A stretch of DNA of 64,000 bases from Asterochloris sp. CNOR1. Taxonomy: Eukaryota > Chlorophyta > Trebouxiophyceae > Trebouxiales > Trebouxiaceae. The stretch is from positions 248,001 to 312,000 of the forward strand of contig OZ017750.1 of the NCBI GenBank assembly GCA_963969365.1. Reading direction: 5' to 3'. Below the pieces are notes generated by a model that worked only from the letters and a program-made list of their open reading frames with translations, did not search any database and was not told the DNA's origin. Shown piece after piece: positions 23,901 to 35,581 of the stretch; positions within the stretch are counted from its first letter, which is position 1; each line of letters begins with the position of its first letter. The position numbers and the translations under genes are program-made.

Positions 23901-25679
23901 GGTCCTCTGTGACTCACCATGAGCCAGTAGCAGTTTGTTCCAGCAAATACAAAAGGGTGTTCATCAAGCTGAAACCGCCTTCCATCCTGCAAGCCACCAT
24001 ACACACTTTGTATTCATGTGGCCAATATATTCAAGCACACATTGGCAAAGCACACAGGCAGGTCGCTGCCATAAGCTGCTGCATGTGAGCGTTGGGGACT
24101 GTGAGGGCATCGATCTGACCTTAGTGACTCGTATGAAGCTCATCTGTACCTGTCGTTGTGCTGCCTGTGCACTGCCTGGCCTCGGTCAAGCGACATGAAC
24201 ATTGACGTTTCTACTTCCAGTCCAGCATCCTCCCATCTCAGACCACATTATGTGCAGGCTTGCTCAATGAGTTCAGCCTGCCTGCAGGATGCACCCGGTG
24301 GACTGGAATGACCAGAAGCATCCCATGGCCCAGACAGAGCCGCGCTGGGGGGAGAGGGCTGTGCTCGCAGCAACTGTGATCTGCCCTGAAGGGCCCCTGC
24401 TGTGCTACTGCCTGCACATGGAGGTGAGCATGCCCAGCAATCTGCCTGACAATGTGTGCACCGCTTACGTCAAGCTGGCCATTTGCAGACTGAACACCGA
24501 TGTCTTGCTTGCAGGTGTTCTGTGGCATGCTGGCACGTCTGGAGCAGTTTGCAGATGTGCTGCAGGACAGCAGGGAGCAGGTTGCAAAGGTATAGCCCTG
24601 CACGCTAGTGCCATCATTGCAGCCTGTCATGACGCTACCATGCCTCCTGATAACACCTCCGCTGCAATCTGATGGTGTGGTTCCTCAAGCTCACAGCTGT
24701 CAGGTTGACTCAATGCAACCCTCAGATCTGGGTCTTGCAGGGCCAGCACCGACAGGCCATCCTAGGAGACCTGGTGAGTCTTTGCCCTGGCAAGCCGGTC
24801 TTGACCGTCACTCTTCTTACCACCTTGGCTGGCTTCCTGCTGCCCGAATGCTCCAGCATTATGCTGGACTTCACTTGCCTCATGAGGGCCAGCATCCAGC
24901 TATGCAGCTGCCTGTACCTGTCAGAAAGGACAATGCTTGGCATCAACTTTTGCGCTCACGGCCCAGCGCCAACTTGCATGATGCGGTGGTTGCAGCATGC
25001 TTGGATCTCTGTGCATGGCTGCCCTACAGAACACCATGGCTCATGGCGTGGCCCGCTTGTCCCCCAAATTCAGCCGTGACAAGATGCGCTGGCTGTCCCT
25101 CGGCCAGAGCGAGGCAGGATTCTGGCAGCGCAACCTCTTTGATGTTCAAGACCTGCAGCATGCCGCTTCATCGGGCAGCGCAGCCCCTGACAGTGCACAG
25201 GCAGCCCCATCGCAGCACAACAGCCGCCTGGCTTGGTACGGCGTGCCTGAGGCAGCGTGCAGGGAGCTGCTGAACCCAGGTTCGATGCAAGTGGTGGTCC
25301 ACTCTTTGACCACGCTTGCCCAGCTGCACCATGCCCAGGTTGCAGGCAGCTTCTCACGTTTGCTAGTGCTGCTCGACCACCACTTGGCAGCACTGAACTC
25401 GTGAATGCTAAGGCGGCTGGCTGAGAGTAGACAGCTTCTGTGCTTGCAGCGCCCCCTGATCACCATGACCTCTGGCATGCAGGTTTCACAGACCCCTTTC
25501 CTGTCAGCACAGTGACTTTGGACAACCCAAGCTGGAGGATAGGGGGATTTTCTTTCATGGCCGGGAAGCTTGACTGGTTGCTTCTGCGCAATCTCAAGGT
25601 GGAGGGCACAGACATCGGCAACCACGATTACAAATCCAGTGATCACAAGTGGCTGGCAGCCACAGCAAGCTTTGTATGA
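17929..25679 (+). CDS. Endonuclease/exonuclease/phosphatase (EEP, DNase I-like) family protein
   Basis: Nine exons join in phase to 358 residues: 17929-18027, 18095-18218, 18349-18440, 18615-18685, 24288-24423, 24515-24589, 24741-24773, 25030-25279, 25483-25679. The family's motifs appear in order: LLQWNIERGYKLPDI (Asn), ALQEID (catalytic Glu), GGGVHGNAILSKFD, LLCYCLHME, GDL|NTMAHG split by an intron, LDWLLLRN, and the C-terminal SDHKWL with the Asp-His pair. These residues bind the divalent metal and phosphodiester or phosphomonoester in this superfamily. The substrate cannot be told from sequence; a plant DNase I-like subgroup looks nearest. There is no signal peptide. Intron 3 begins with GC (18441). 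Intron 4 (18686-24287, 5602 bp) contains the whole mannanase gene on the other strand; its flanks join within one codon (AA|G) to give RHKMHPVDW. Confidence 0.93.
19211..23986 (-). CDS. Glycoside hydrolase family 5 endo-beta-1,4-mannanase
   Basis: Exons join in phase: 23986-23918, 23796-23661, 22672-22543, 22317-22210, 22032-22000, 21621-21446, 20961-20862, 20031-19863, 19603-19211 (stop), 437 residues from exon 2. Family landmarks are FVFAGTNCYWLM, LTVLRTWAFG, KGLDYVIAEAGKRNLRLILA, DDPTILAWSLSNEPRCDG (acid/base Glu in NEP), HCWPDHW, KPLVVAEFG (nucleophile Glu) and AGSCFWLIG. This is the plant-type mannan endo-1,4-beta-mannosidase fold (GH5_7-like), which cuts mannan backbones. The first exon, and hence a signal peptide, was not found: a start near 24170 does not join in phase. 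The C-terminal exon carries an extra Ala/Gln-rich stretch of about 100 residues after the catalytic domain. The gene lies wholly in intron 4 of the EEP gene, antisense to it. Confidence 0.93.
20023..20300 (-). repeat. 46-bp minisatellite iterating a splice acceptor
   Basis: GAGCACACCCTCCAGTGGTC-type units begin at 20054, 20100, 20146, 20192, 20238 and 20286, a spacing of 46 bp except the last. On the minus strand each unit contains GCGCAG or ATGCAG, then GCCGGACCACTGG. That is exactly the acceptor and first 13 bases of the mannanase exon that starts at 20031, which is the terminal unit of the array. Confidence 0.95.
22775..23135 (-). repeat. Three-unit tandem array in a mannanase intron
   Basis: Units start near 22775, 22921 and 23061 (period about 140-146 bp) with AGCCCTGCACATGTGTCAGG, followed by GCTGCTGCTGGCTCTTGAGA, CACCTGCACCCAGAGAGCCA and GTGCAGGTCTGGGTGCTGCA. 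The array lies in the roughly 1-kb intron between the exons ending at 23661 and starting at 22672. Confidence 0.85.
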
Positions 25680-25966
25680 ATTCATTTTCATTTGCATTCC
25701 TGGAAGTTCAGCAGATCAACGTGATTTTGGGCCATCTGCATGGCTGTCATACCAACTGACATGCTGATGAAATTCACATTTTCAACATGAAATGAGCAAA
25801 GCAACCTGTGATTGGACCAACGGAGGGGGATCACTGGGGGTCATTGCACCTTTTGCTGTTGGCAAACAAACAATAGGCTACGTCGCTCTGACAGTGAGTA
25901 AATTGCACATATTCATTGGCAGGCCTGGGCGCACTGCCTGTGACAGATTCAACAGGTCCTTCAGCA

Positions 25967-28900
25967 TTACACTAGAGAAGTTTGTGACCTCTGGTTTCTG
26001 AGCGGGAATGTGGGAGCCTGGCGCCTGGCCCCCCAGCTCCTCTCATACAAGATGCGGGGCAGAAAGTCCTTGTACGGATCGCGCTCCCGCTCATCCAGCA
26101 GCCACCCAATGGCCTCTTCACAAGACGCCTGCAGTGTCCAGCAAGTGGTCCAAGAACTTTGAGATGGCCTTCACAGGACGCCTGCGCGCCTGCCCACGGT
26201 AGTGTCTGGCATGATTTGCCATCTGTGCAAGAGGAGGGCCAGGTAAGACTTGAAAGTTTCACTCTTTTGCCACAAAGGACCTGAATGCTCAGGTCTGCTG
26301 CCTGCTATGTCTCAACAGGACCCACTGGTCACAGGCTCTATCCCTGGTGCAGCCCAAAGCATGCACCAAATGGGCTGCTATCAGCTGCAGATGTTGTAGA
26401 CCAGCCCAGATTACACAACACAGGCCACTGTCTGCCTCAGGCAACAGTGCATAGCTGACCTTGGTCTGGCGGTTTGGTGCAATTAGCTTCAAAATTGTCG
26501 ACCAGCCCAGATTGCACACCACAGGCCACTGTCTGCCTCAGGCAACAGTGCATAGCTGACATTAGTCTGGCGGTTTGGTGCTATTAGCTTCAGAATTGTT
26601 GACCAGCCCAGATTGCACACCACAGGCCACTGCCTGCCTCAGGCAACAGTGCATGGCTGACCTTAGTCTGGCGGTACAGGCTGTCGCACTTGCCCCTGTC
26701 CTCCAGATCCTCTGGCCGCGTTCTGATGGGGGCCTGGAATCTGAAGTAGAAGCGGGCAGGCAGCTTGGGCACTGCAAGGGGCTGGACAAAGGTCTCGTCC
26801 ATGTCCGTCATGTTGGCCACCCCCCTGCAGGACAGCAGTTTGTGTCACACATGCAGACCGCCAGCACCTGGCTCTGGCATGCTGGCCCTGGCAAAGCAAG
26901 ACATCTCAGGGGTATCAGCTGCAACTCACTGGCGAGCCGCAGGGATCTGGGTCTTTGCCCTCTGCTCCAGCTGCGCCCCCACAATGGGCAGCGCCCGTAA
27001 TTGCTTCGGGTCGAGCAGAACCTCCACAGCATCCTCAGAGCCAATCCCGCCAAAGGGCACAATGGTGGCCCCGAAACGGGCAGCCATGCGCACAAACTCA
27101 GAGCGCTGGGAGGGCCAGAAAAGCTGGTACTTCTCCCCCTTGTTCTTGTAGGCCTGCAAGGAAGTTTGTGCCTTTTACAGTGGGTTGTCACCAAAAGCAA
27201 AGCTTGATTCGAGCATCTATGAGCTTTGTCATTGTCTCTGGCAACCATCCATGAACGGCGCGTCACACATGCTTGTGGCACAACAGCTTGAGAGTGCTGG
27301 ACCATTCACAGATTATGGGAACCTCTTGCCTTCTGTCAGCCGGCCTGCAGGGGAGCGGTCACTGCCAGCAAGCCTGTTGCAGGATACAGTTGCAGCATGC
27401 ATTCACCTGTTCTCCTGCGAGCGCTGGAAGATGCATGATGAGGGTAACAGCTCAACATGATAACCAAATGTAGTCAGGCGCAATTTCCACCCCTCCCCCG
27501 GCCCCTTTCCACCTGTGTGCTGCAGGGATCGGCATTGCCATCTGTTGACATCTCAAGGAACAGATCAGCAATGATGGCCTAGCAGCAGGCTGCAACCTCC
27601 ATAAGATTGGACAGCTTCAGAAAAGTTCCTACTACATCACCCGTACAGATGACACCGCTGGAGGGCTGCCCCCAGTGATACCGAGAGCTGCCTTGCCTAG
27701 CAGCTGAGGCCATCACGAAAGAAACCCGCGGTGGTCTCACAGTGTGGGGCGCCTACCTCTCTCACGCCGCCAGGGTACAGCAGCACAGCCTCCCCATTCT
27801 TGAGCAGCTTGAAGAAGTTTTTGCCCGTGACAGGCACAGCCCCAAAGGTGCTCATGAAGCCCTTGAAACCAGATGTCTGGGCGTCACCCTCCTTGTTGTC
27901 TTGCCCCAGCCCTATGAAGCCCTGCAGGCAAATGGTGGCTGTCTCAGCGTGGCTTGCAATGTCTGAAGACATGTCACTGAGCATGCAATGTGGTGCCTGC
28001 AGCATCAGCAGGAGTGGCTGTGAGCCTGCCGTGCTAGCCTGGTGAACACTCGCTATTAATTGTTCTGTACATGGCCCGCTGACCCCCTGCAGGCCTTATG
28101 ATGCCATCAAGTTTTATATGACACCAAGCAAGCACATGACTGGCTACTGGTTGGGGCACTCAGAAAGCTGCTTGCCTCAGCGCTGCCATGATTTCCATTT
28201 TCAGATATCTGTGCTGAAGCACATGAGTCGCAAACCTCAGATGCTACAGCCTGCTTGGCAGCTGACTTGAAGGCGCAAAGAGCTCTGTGCTTACCTGGAA
28301 GACAGCTGGGTGAGCAAGGCCACGTGGGAGGATGTCCGCCTGGGTGACCAGACCGTCCAGCATGAGCCCGGTATCAAGCGCTAAGGTCTGGTGATTTCCC
28401 ACAAAAATGATCGGCCTGCATGGGGGCAGGCATGAGCGATCAGTGCCAGCACTGACTACCTGGCCCAGCAAGTTGGGTGGGACACAGGTGTCAAAGGGTC
28501 TGGGGTTCATCAACCATCTGGGCAAGGCTGACATTGAGGTGGTGGCCCCGGCAGACACAGCTGGCAGGGGGTGTACTGCCAGCAGCGGCGCACAAGAGCT
28601 ACAAGCGTGCCATGGCCGCTGCTGGTAGCTGCACCATGCGAGGTTTGGTGGTGGTGGAGGTGGGGCATAAAAATGTAACATGGCTCTGAGGGGCAGCACT
28701 TTCCCAAAAGGGCCCGACAATCATGCAGCCGGTGGACGCACAGCATGCTTTGGCCAGCCAGCACCTCCACACGTGGCCTCAATACCATGCAGCCTGTGGC
28801 AGCGCAGCATGGCAGGAGCCGAACATTGCCTTTGCCGCTGGAAGCACCCAAGGCATGTAGCCCGCAAGAAGCGCAGCAAGCTCAGCATCCATCACATGAG

Positions 28901-31900
28901 CTCCAAAGGCAGGCAGCTTGAGGAAGTTGCAGCCTTGGCCAGCCACATCACCTCCCCACATGGAGGGCACACAGCCGGTGGCAGTGCAGCATGGCCCAAC
29001 CAGGCATCACCACCACAGCTTCGTTTTGAAAGCATGCAGCCCGTGCCCACCTGTCTGCGGGGAGTGCGCCCAACCCCTGGACCACAGTCCCATCCTCTTG
29101 TGTGGAAAAGAACACGGGGCTGACCAGGGAGCGCAGTGTGTCCAGCGCCCTGTAGCAGCAAAGAACGGGATGTGAACAGCAGGGGAGGAAGCGGCTTTCA
29201 ATGAGAAATACGGGGCTGACCAGGGAGCGCAATGTGTCCAGCACCCTGTAGCAGGAGAGAATGTGAACAACAGCGGAGGAAGCGCATCTGGTGTGTCAGC
29301 ACCCAGTCCCCTGTCCCCTGACCCCAGCAGCCTGCAGCATGAACACACATCACCTTGACACCACAGAGTGAGGCTGTCAGCACAAGGGCACCATACGGTT
29401 CCACACTGTCCCCTCTCCCTCAAGCTGCAGCAGTGGCCTTGACATCACAAGTTGAGGCACAGGGGAATCACATAATTCCACGTTGTCCAAGCAGCAGCCA
29501 CACAGCTGTGCAGCTTTGCACCCCAAAGCAGAGGTCTGAGGTGGTACATGTTTTTGCTGCAACAATGCACAGTGCCAACTTGGCATACAGGGAACCTCAA
29601 CAGGAGTGCGCTGTGATGTTCAGGCTGTTCAGCAATTGTGTCCTGGCCATGCTCAGGCCTGACTGTGGCCCCTACCGTCCCATTGACTGGCATCTCGAAC
29701 TGTGCAGCGCCCAGAAGGTGCACAGACTCAGCACAGTCATCCCACAGCACTGAGCTGCAGCTTGGGCTCACCCTTCGCTGTAACCCCGGACCTCCCCCTT
29801 CGTCGGCATCTCGAGTGGCGCTGCAGTGCCGAAACTGTCCCGCTGCCGCTTCTTGAGCGGGGCGGTGAACCTGCGCTTCTCAACGTAAAACCCTTCGTCT
29901 CGCAGGATGCCTATCAGGCTGACGCCTGCCTCTTGCAGCAGTGCGTGGCTGGCTGCAGGCATCTCCTGCAGGCACACAACATGTCAGGGGTCTGACGCCT
30001 GCAGCACAGCACCGCTGGCTGTGGGCCCTTCTGGAATCCATGCGGCAGCAGGGTCTGAATGCTGAGTGTCACATCAATTCTTCCCAAAGTAATGCCTGTG
30101 TGATGCTAGTAGCAGGGCAAGAATTGCAGCTGGCACCTCCTGCAGGCAGGCAGCAGGTAGGTATGAGAGACACCATCATTGTTTAGCCCGCCACAGCTGG
30201 GGCTCAGAGGGCTGACCCCTGGAGCAGGGTGCGGCTGGCTGTGGGCACTCTCACAGGCATGCAGCAGCAAGGTGGATGCTCACTGCCTGCCGCAGGGCTT
30301 GCAGAGATACCAGCTCTCCTGCAGGCAAGGAATCTAGGTCGCGGACTACGCATGGGCCTTGCTATCTCAAGCTGGGCCCTAACACCGGCAGCCAGCAGTC
30401 CCTGCAGCTACACAGCAGCAGGCCCGATGCGTCATCCGCTAGGCGTGGGCGATGGACATCTGCTGCAGATGCGCAGCAGCAGGGTGCGCATGTTCCATGC
30501 TTGCAGCATATGGAGCAGCAGCACGACTCGTCTAGCTTTAGCAGGGGTGGCTGGCATTTGGCATCTCTCAGATGTACTCGTCCTGTAGGCGTGCAGATGC
30601 CCGGGAAACAGCGACTGTTGCAGCAGGATAGGCCTGCCACACTGCAGCATCAGCGCAGCAGTGGCCCACCTTGAGACGGCTTCGCGGCAGCAGGCGCTTT
30701 AGGCGGGGGCCCTCCTCAGCGCTGGCCAGCAGCAGGTCCCTCCCGCCCGTCAGCAGCAGCACCCGCTGCTCCAGTCGGCTCAGCACAGGCTGCACCTGCA
30801 GGCGCGCATATTGATGTGGGCTTTCTTGGAGCTTCGCAATCTGGGACATTCCACGCAGTGCTGCACTTTCTGTAAATGTGTGTCTGCTTGTGCTATCAGA
30901 ACAGCACCCAACCAGCCAGCCTGCCTGTGACATGGTTGTTTGAACTCTCTGAAATGCAGAGAAGCCCTGATGAGTACATTGAGCCAGGTAATTAAGCCGG
31001 CGCAGCTGCAGTCAAGTCGCAGGTGGGTCTCAGCCATGAAATTTGAGCTGTGGACTGCAGCCCTCTGCGGATCCCTGCAGAGGCTGCCAACATGGATGGT
31101 GCAGCAGCACTGCCTGCTGCAGCATGGGCATGGATTGCATTTCAGAGGCTTTTCAGAAGCTTGGCGCACCTGAGGAAGTTCGGAGGCAAGCAGCAGTGTC
31201 CACCTGAGACATGTGGGATCAGGGCTGCTCTTGTACACATGCACCAATCCTGCCCTCTGGCTCAGGTGGCTGCAAAGGGTAGCTCTGCCTCACAGCTCCC
31301 AAGTCCTGCTGAGGCAGTGAGCTCGCAGCCCTTGCCATTTACAGCGGGTTGCACAGCCCTGCCTGAGGTTGCACTGTGGCATGGCTTCCCACCTAAAAGG
31401 CGGGCACCTGTAAGGCCCGCCACACAGCAAAGCAGAGCAGGCCCTGCTGGCCTGCTGCCTACCTGCTTGTTGCCCTCCCTCAGCAGCTCAAGCTTCCAGG
31501 CCAGTGTCGGGGCTGGCAGAATCTTGGCCAGAGCAGACAGCTGGGGAATCAGTTTTTGAAGGTTGCGTACCAGCTGGGTTGCCTGCAGTTTGGCAGAAGA
31601 AGGGGTTGATGTCTGCAAGTGCAGCTCACCCTGAATGGGCGGGTAGGGGCAAGCCAGAAGGCAAATCGCAAGGGTAAAGCTGACCTGATCTGAGAAGGAG
31701 ATGTTGGTGGGGATGCCCTTGGCTGCTAGCGCGATGGGGTTGCCCAGCACTGGAGACAGGCACAGTGGCAGCAGCTCGTAAAGCTCCTGCAGCAGAACAA
31801 GCAGGACTTGCAAAGGTGTAGAGTGAGGCAGTGAGCGCCAATGCCCAAGCAACAAGCAACCTACAAGTTGTGCTTTGATGTCCAATACAACTGCCACAAC

Positions 31901-34232
31901 TGTCATAGTACTCAAGATGCAGCTGCATGCTTGCAGTGCCTCACTTGCAGGCATAGCCCAGATGCAGGAAACAGTGGGCGTGAAGTGCAAACGAAGGTGC
32001 AGAGCAGACATCAGTCAAAGTGCAGGATGCACTCACGTCAGGCAGCTGTGTGAGGAGGGGCGCCACAGTCGGCCACACGCTCCGCTCGTAGCTAGTGGCG
32101 GGGTTGACGAGAATAAGCCTGCATTGCAAAGACTAGCGCAGAGTGAGGCCTCACAGCGCCGGGGAGAGCTCAAAGAAACAGTCAGCATCTGCACTTACGT
32201 CAAAGTAGTCTTGTGCTGCATGTCTGTGTATAGCCTCACAGCAACAGAGAGCTGTAGCCACACAGCAATGACAGCCTCACAGCAGCAGGAAGCTCAGGGC
32301 ACTTGCAGCACCTGTGCCAATGGGATGGCACCATTGGGCTGCCTGCTTGCTGACCATTCGCGTGCAAGCCTGCCTGCGGCCCAGCCCACTGACATTGCCT
32401 ACCATAATAACGACCACATCCCCCACCACCACCATCACAACAGTCAAGCCCACCTGTCCACCAGATCTGGTCTGCGGGCTGCAACTGCAATGCTCGGCAG
32501 GGCCCCAAAGCTCTCGCCCAGCAGGTACACAGGGCGCTCCACCGGCGCTGGCAGCACGTGCTCCTCCAGGTAGGCCCTGCAGCAAAGGCCTGCAGTGGAA
32601 CGCCTGCATGTATCTGCTGGGCAGCAGGCTTGAGTGTAAAGGAGGTGCATACAGAAGTGCTGGGCAGCACAATTGACTGGTAGCAGTGGCCAGCAATGCT
32701 CCCTGAGGGCAGGCCATACTCAGGCAGCCCTTCCCTGCCCCACAAACCCACGGCCTACATGAGAAGGGTGGCTAGGATAGAGCACAAGCTGCAATCCCCA
32801 GAGCTGCAATGTGTGCAGGGTAGAGCCTCAAGTGCCACAGGCCCTGCTGCCCAGAACAGACAGCAGTGCTTCTGCAGCTGGACCAGGCTGCTAAGCTGCA
32901 CGCAGCAGATCTTAGTGAGCAGGTTCAACAGGCCCTGATCCTACTGAGGCAGGCGCTGCAGCGTATCTGTGGGTCATACACATGGCACCAACAGACTACA
33001 TGGCGTCGAACTCTTGACGAGATGCAGCATGCTCTGCAACGGCGTAGGATAGGGAAGCCATCCTCAGCACTGAGAGCTGAACAAGCAGTCTTTGCATGAG
33101 CTCACTCACTCTAGCAGGTCCACAAGCCCCTCAAAGGGGGTGCGATCGCTGATGGGCACGCTGAAAGCGCGCAGGTCAAAGGCCTGCACCAGCTCTGGGA
33201 ACTGCCTGGAGGCTGCCATGCCGGTGCCGTCGATGCCGGGCACGTAAAGCAGCAGAGGCAGTGTGCTGGGATCAGGGTGCCCCACCCCAGTGTAAGGCCG
33301 TATGAAGGTGGGCTTGGCATCTGCACCAGCAGGATCACGGGGCTCGGCATCTAAGATTTGTACAGCAGCAACACCTGCCAGTTGCTGCCCATGCGGCACA
33401 TGAGCATACATTGACAGCAAAGCATGCAGCAGACAGTGACGCCGCAGGAGCTAGGTCTGACAATATGCCAGACAAGGCAGAGCAAGAGCTGTCAGCTTAC
33501 AAGGAGCCAGGCCACTGGCTGCAGGGAGGCACTATTCTGGCTGCTGCAGCCATCACAGTCAGCCTTCCAGGTGTGGGGCTGCAACTGAGTGTCACCTGCT
33601 GCCAGAGCCTGCTCTGTCAGAGTGTCCGCTCCAAGGCCTCCTGAGCGACTGGACTGCTGCTGCTGCAGCTCATCTGCTGCTGTCATAGGTGGGACGATGG
33701 GAGCCTGACTAGCCTGGTGAGCAACGGGCACAGCAGGGTCGGTGACAGGGGTTGCCTCAGCGCTGGACACGTGCATGCTGCCTGCACCGTTCTGGGGGGA
33801 TGGAGGCCTGCCAGCAGTGGCGACCAGCCATGCACCATCTCTTTGAACTGTGGAGGACTCATTGACAGCCTGGCTAGCATGATCTGACTGCTGTTGTGGC
33901 ACAGCAGTGCAGCTCGCTGTATGCTGCCTTCCTGCACAGCACATTCGCAATGCTTTGACATCAGGGCACTCTCTTTCACGGCAAGCAGAAGAGAAACATA
34001 CTTTGAGCTGCTTGTGGCTTCTGATGTCGCCGATATGGCTTCTGCCCAACCAGTCTGATGCAATGCTGCCCCTGCAGGCCCTGCAAGCTAGGATGCGACA
34101 TACTGAGCAAAGCAGACACAGGGTTGTGAAAGACTTTTTGGACGTGGCTTTTGTAAGAATGCAAATGATCACAGAAGCTTCAGACGCTTGGTTCCTTCTG
34201 CTAGCAACTGGATAAGTGGTCTGTTGATGCAC
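25967..34232 (-). CDS. Phytyl ester synthase / DGAT-like esterase-acyltransferase (PES/ELT family)
   Basis: Exons 2-14 join in phase: 33374-33110, 32576-32454, 32118-32037, 31786-31685, 31582-31463, 30795-30670, 29965-29772, 29149-29051, 28415-28295, 27921-27757, 27153-26930, 26824-26662, 26128-25967. A first exon runs from as far as 34232 to 33596, giving up to 860 residues. The N-terminal half is an alpha/beta hydrolase: LLLYVPGIDGTGMAASRQFP, then nucleophile elbow LLGESFGA. The C-terminal half is an acyltransferase: FVGNHQTLALDTG (the H-x4-D box with an extra residue), AVLLYPGGVRE, EFVRMAARFGATIVPFG. In plants this family acts in plastids, esterifying phytol and diacylglycerol with acyl groups released from chlorophyll and lipid breakdown. 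The Ser/Gln-rich first exon may be a plastid transit peptide. Introns are long and repeat-rich. It converges on the EEP gene with 287 bp between stops. Confidence 0.93.
26399..26685 (-). repeat. 101-bp tandem repeat iterating a splice donor
   Basis: GACCAGCCCAGATT starts units at 26399, 26500 and 26601, an exact 101-bp period with few differences. Each unit holds the plus-strand TGAC(C/A)TT(A/G)GTCTGGCGG, which on the minus strand is the exon end CCGCCAGACTAAG followed by donor GTCAGC of the acyltransferase exon ending at 26662. Confidence 0.93.
29130..29262 (-). repeat. Duplicated start of an acyltransferase exon
   Basis: The exon starting at 29149 (acceptor, then GCGCTGGACACACTGCGCTC) has a near-identical copy starting near 29243, about 92 bp upstream in the preceding intron. 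It includes the polypyrimidine/CTACAG acceptor and about 45 exon bases, coding LRSLVSPVF in both. Confidence 0.85.
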
Positions 34233-35581
34233 AATGGTACATGTGTGTTTTCAAATTGAAAATGAAGGGCTGCCTTCGGACTGCATGGCTACAACGAGGA
34301 CAACCTCAGGGCACCGGGGGTGGCACAGCTCTGGGTTCATAGCACCTGCTCAGCACAATTACTCGAGAGAAGCGCTTGCGAGCATGTTTGGATGGGAAAG
34401 CCTGTTGGTCTGCCATCATGGCATGCAGAGACCTCTTTGACCAGGCTCTAATCACGAAGTGCCGGGTCTGTTCTATGTTGCTGCACAAACCCAATGCAGA
34501 GATCCTTCCAGCAGTGCCAAGGTCTGGGATATGCAGTGGCATCTGCTCGCCCAGCGCTGACAGTCGCATGACCACTCCCAGAGGTGTGTCACTGGCAGAG
34601 CTAGCTGTTGTGCCAAGCAGCATTGCAGAACCCATGCCATGCTGCAGCTATACCACGCAGACTGGTGGACACGCTCAGCCTGCCAGATGCAGCAAGCAGC
34701 GCATTGAGTCTGTTATCTGGTAGTGACTGCTGGGGCCAGGAGATCTATTGCTGTGTAGTGAGTGCGGCAAAACAGCTGATGTTGCGACGAAGACCCTTAT
34801 GCTACACCACGCATGGAAGGGCACCAGGGCTGCCCACAGTCTGAGCAGACACTGAATGATTGTTGTAAGCTGCATCCCAGGAAGACCTGCGCACATTATG
34901 ATTGAAGTATGCCAGCAGCCGTCTCCCATGAGCTTCTGGCATACACTTTCACGACGGCTGTGATTTCACCCAAGCCGAGAACGTGGGATCTCACAACCAC
35001 GACTTGCTCACAGGCACGCCCTGGCGCCGGTCGCATCCTCTTTATGCTCTGACTACCTTTGACTCCACTTGCTTTCTGGCCTGTAGTACAGCGCCGAGCA
35101 GCAGTGACAGACCAGATCAAGCGCCTGCAGCCTGCGGCCAGGAGCAGAGACGTGCGACGAGGCCACAAAGTCCTCTCCCCCGTTGAAAGTGCCTTGCCGG
35201 CCTATATTCCGCCATTATCAAGGAGTTCTGTGGACGCGAGAGCCACCCTCACAATCCCATTGACGGCAGCCAGAGTTGGAGCAGTCTCTGTGTTGAACAA
35301 GGATTCCTGTCTTTGGGAACCCTTAAGCTGGTGAGCAGGCCTAAAAGGCTCTCTCATGGGCAGGAGAGGTCCTTGCTTGTAGCATCCAGGGTGCAGCGCT
35401 GCTGGTCTGAATTAGCTAATTGCGCACTCAAGTTTCGACACATCGCCATGCATTTGAAGCATCTTGGGAGGCAGAGCCGCCACATCAGATGTTGGGCTGG
35501 CAGCAGTCAGGTGTGCCCTGCCAGACAGCTGCGTGCTGCGCTGCAGGTGCAAGGTCCCCCCCAAGGGACACTAACGCAGGC
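34233..35581. other. Divergent intergenic region
   Basis: About 1.35 kb lies between the acyltransferase (-) and the LRR gene (+), and must hold both promoters. Short open frames exist on both strands, but I see no recognisable domain or consistent splicing. No TATA box could be assigned with confidence. Confidence 0.5.

Noticed and set aside
24130-24180. First exon of the mannanase at the Met near 24170 (minus)
   Set aside because: Its only good donor leaves two bases, which puts the next exon out of frame, so the true first exon is unresolved.
31262-32573. Long open frames on both strands (249 and 232 codons)
   Set aside because: The minus frame merges two real acyltransferase exons with the intron between them; the plus frame is its antisense shadow.
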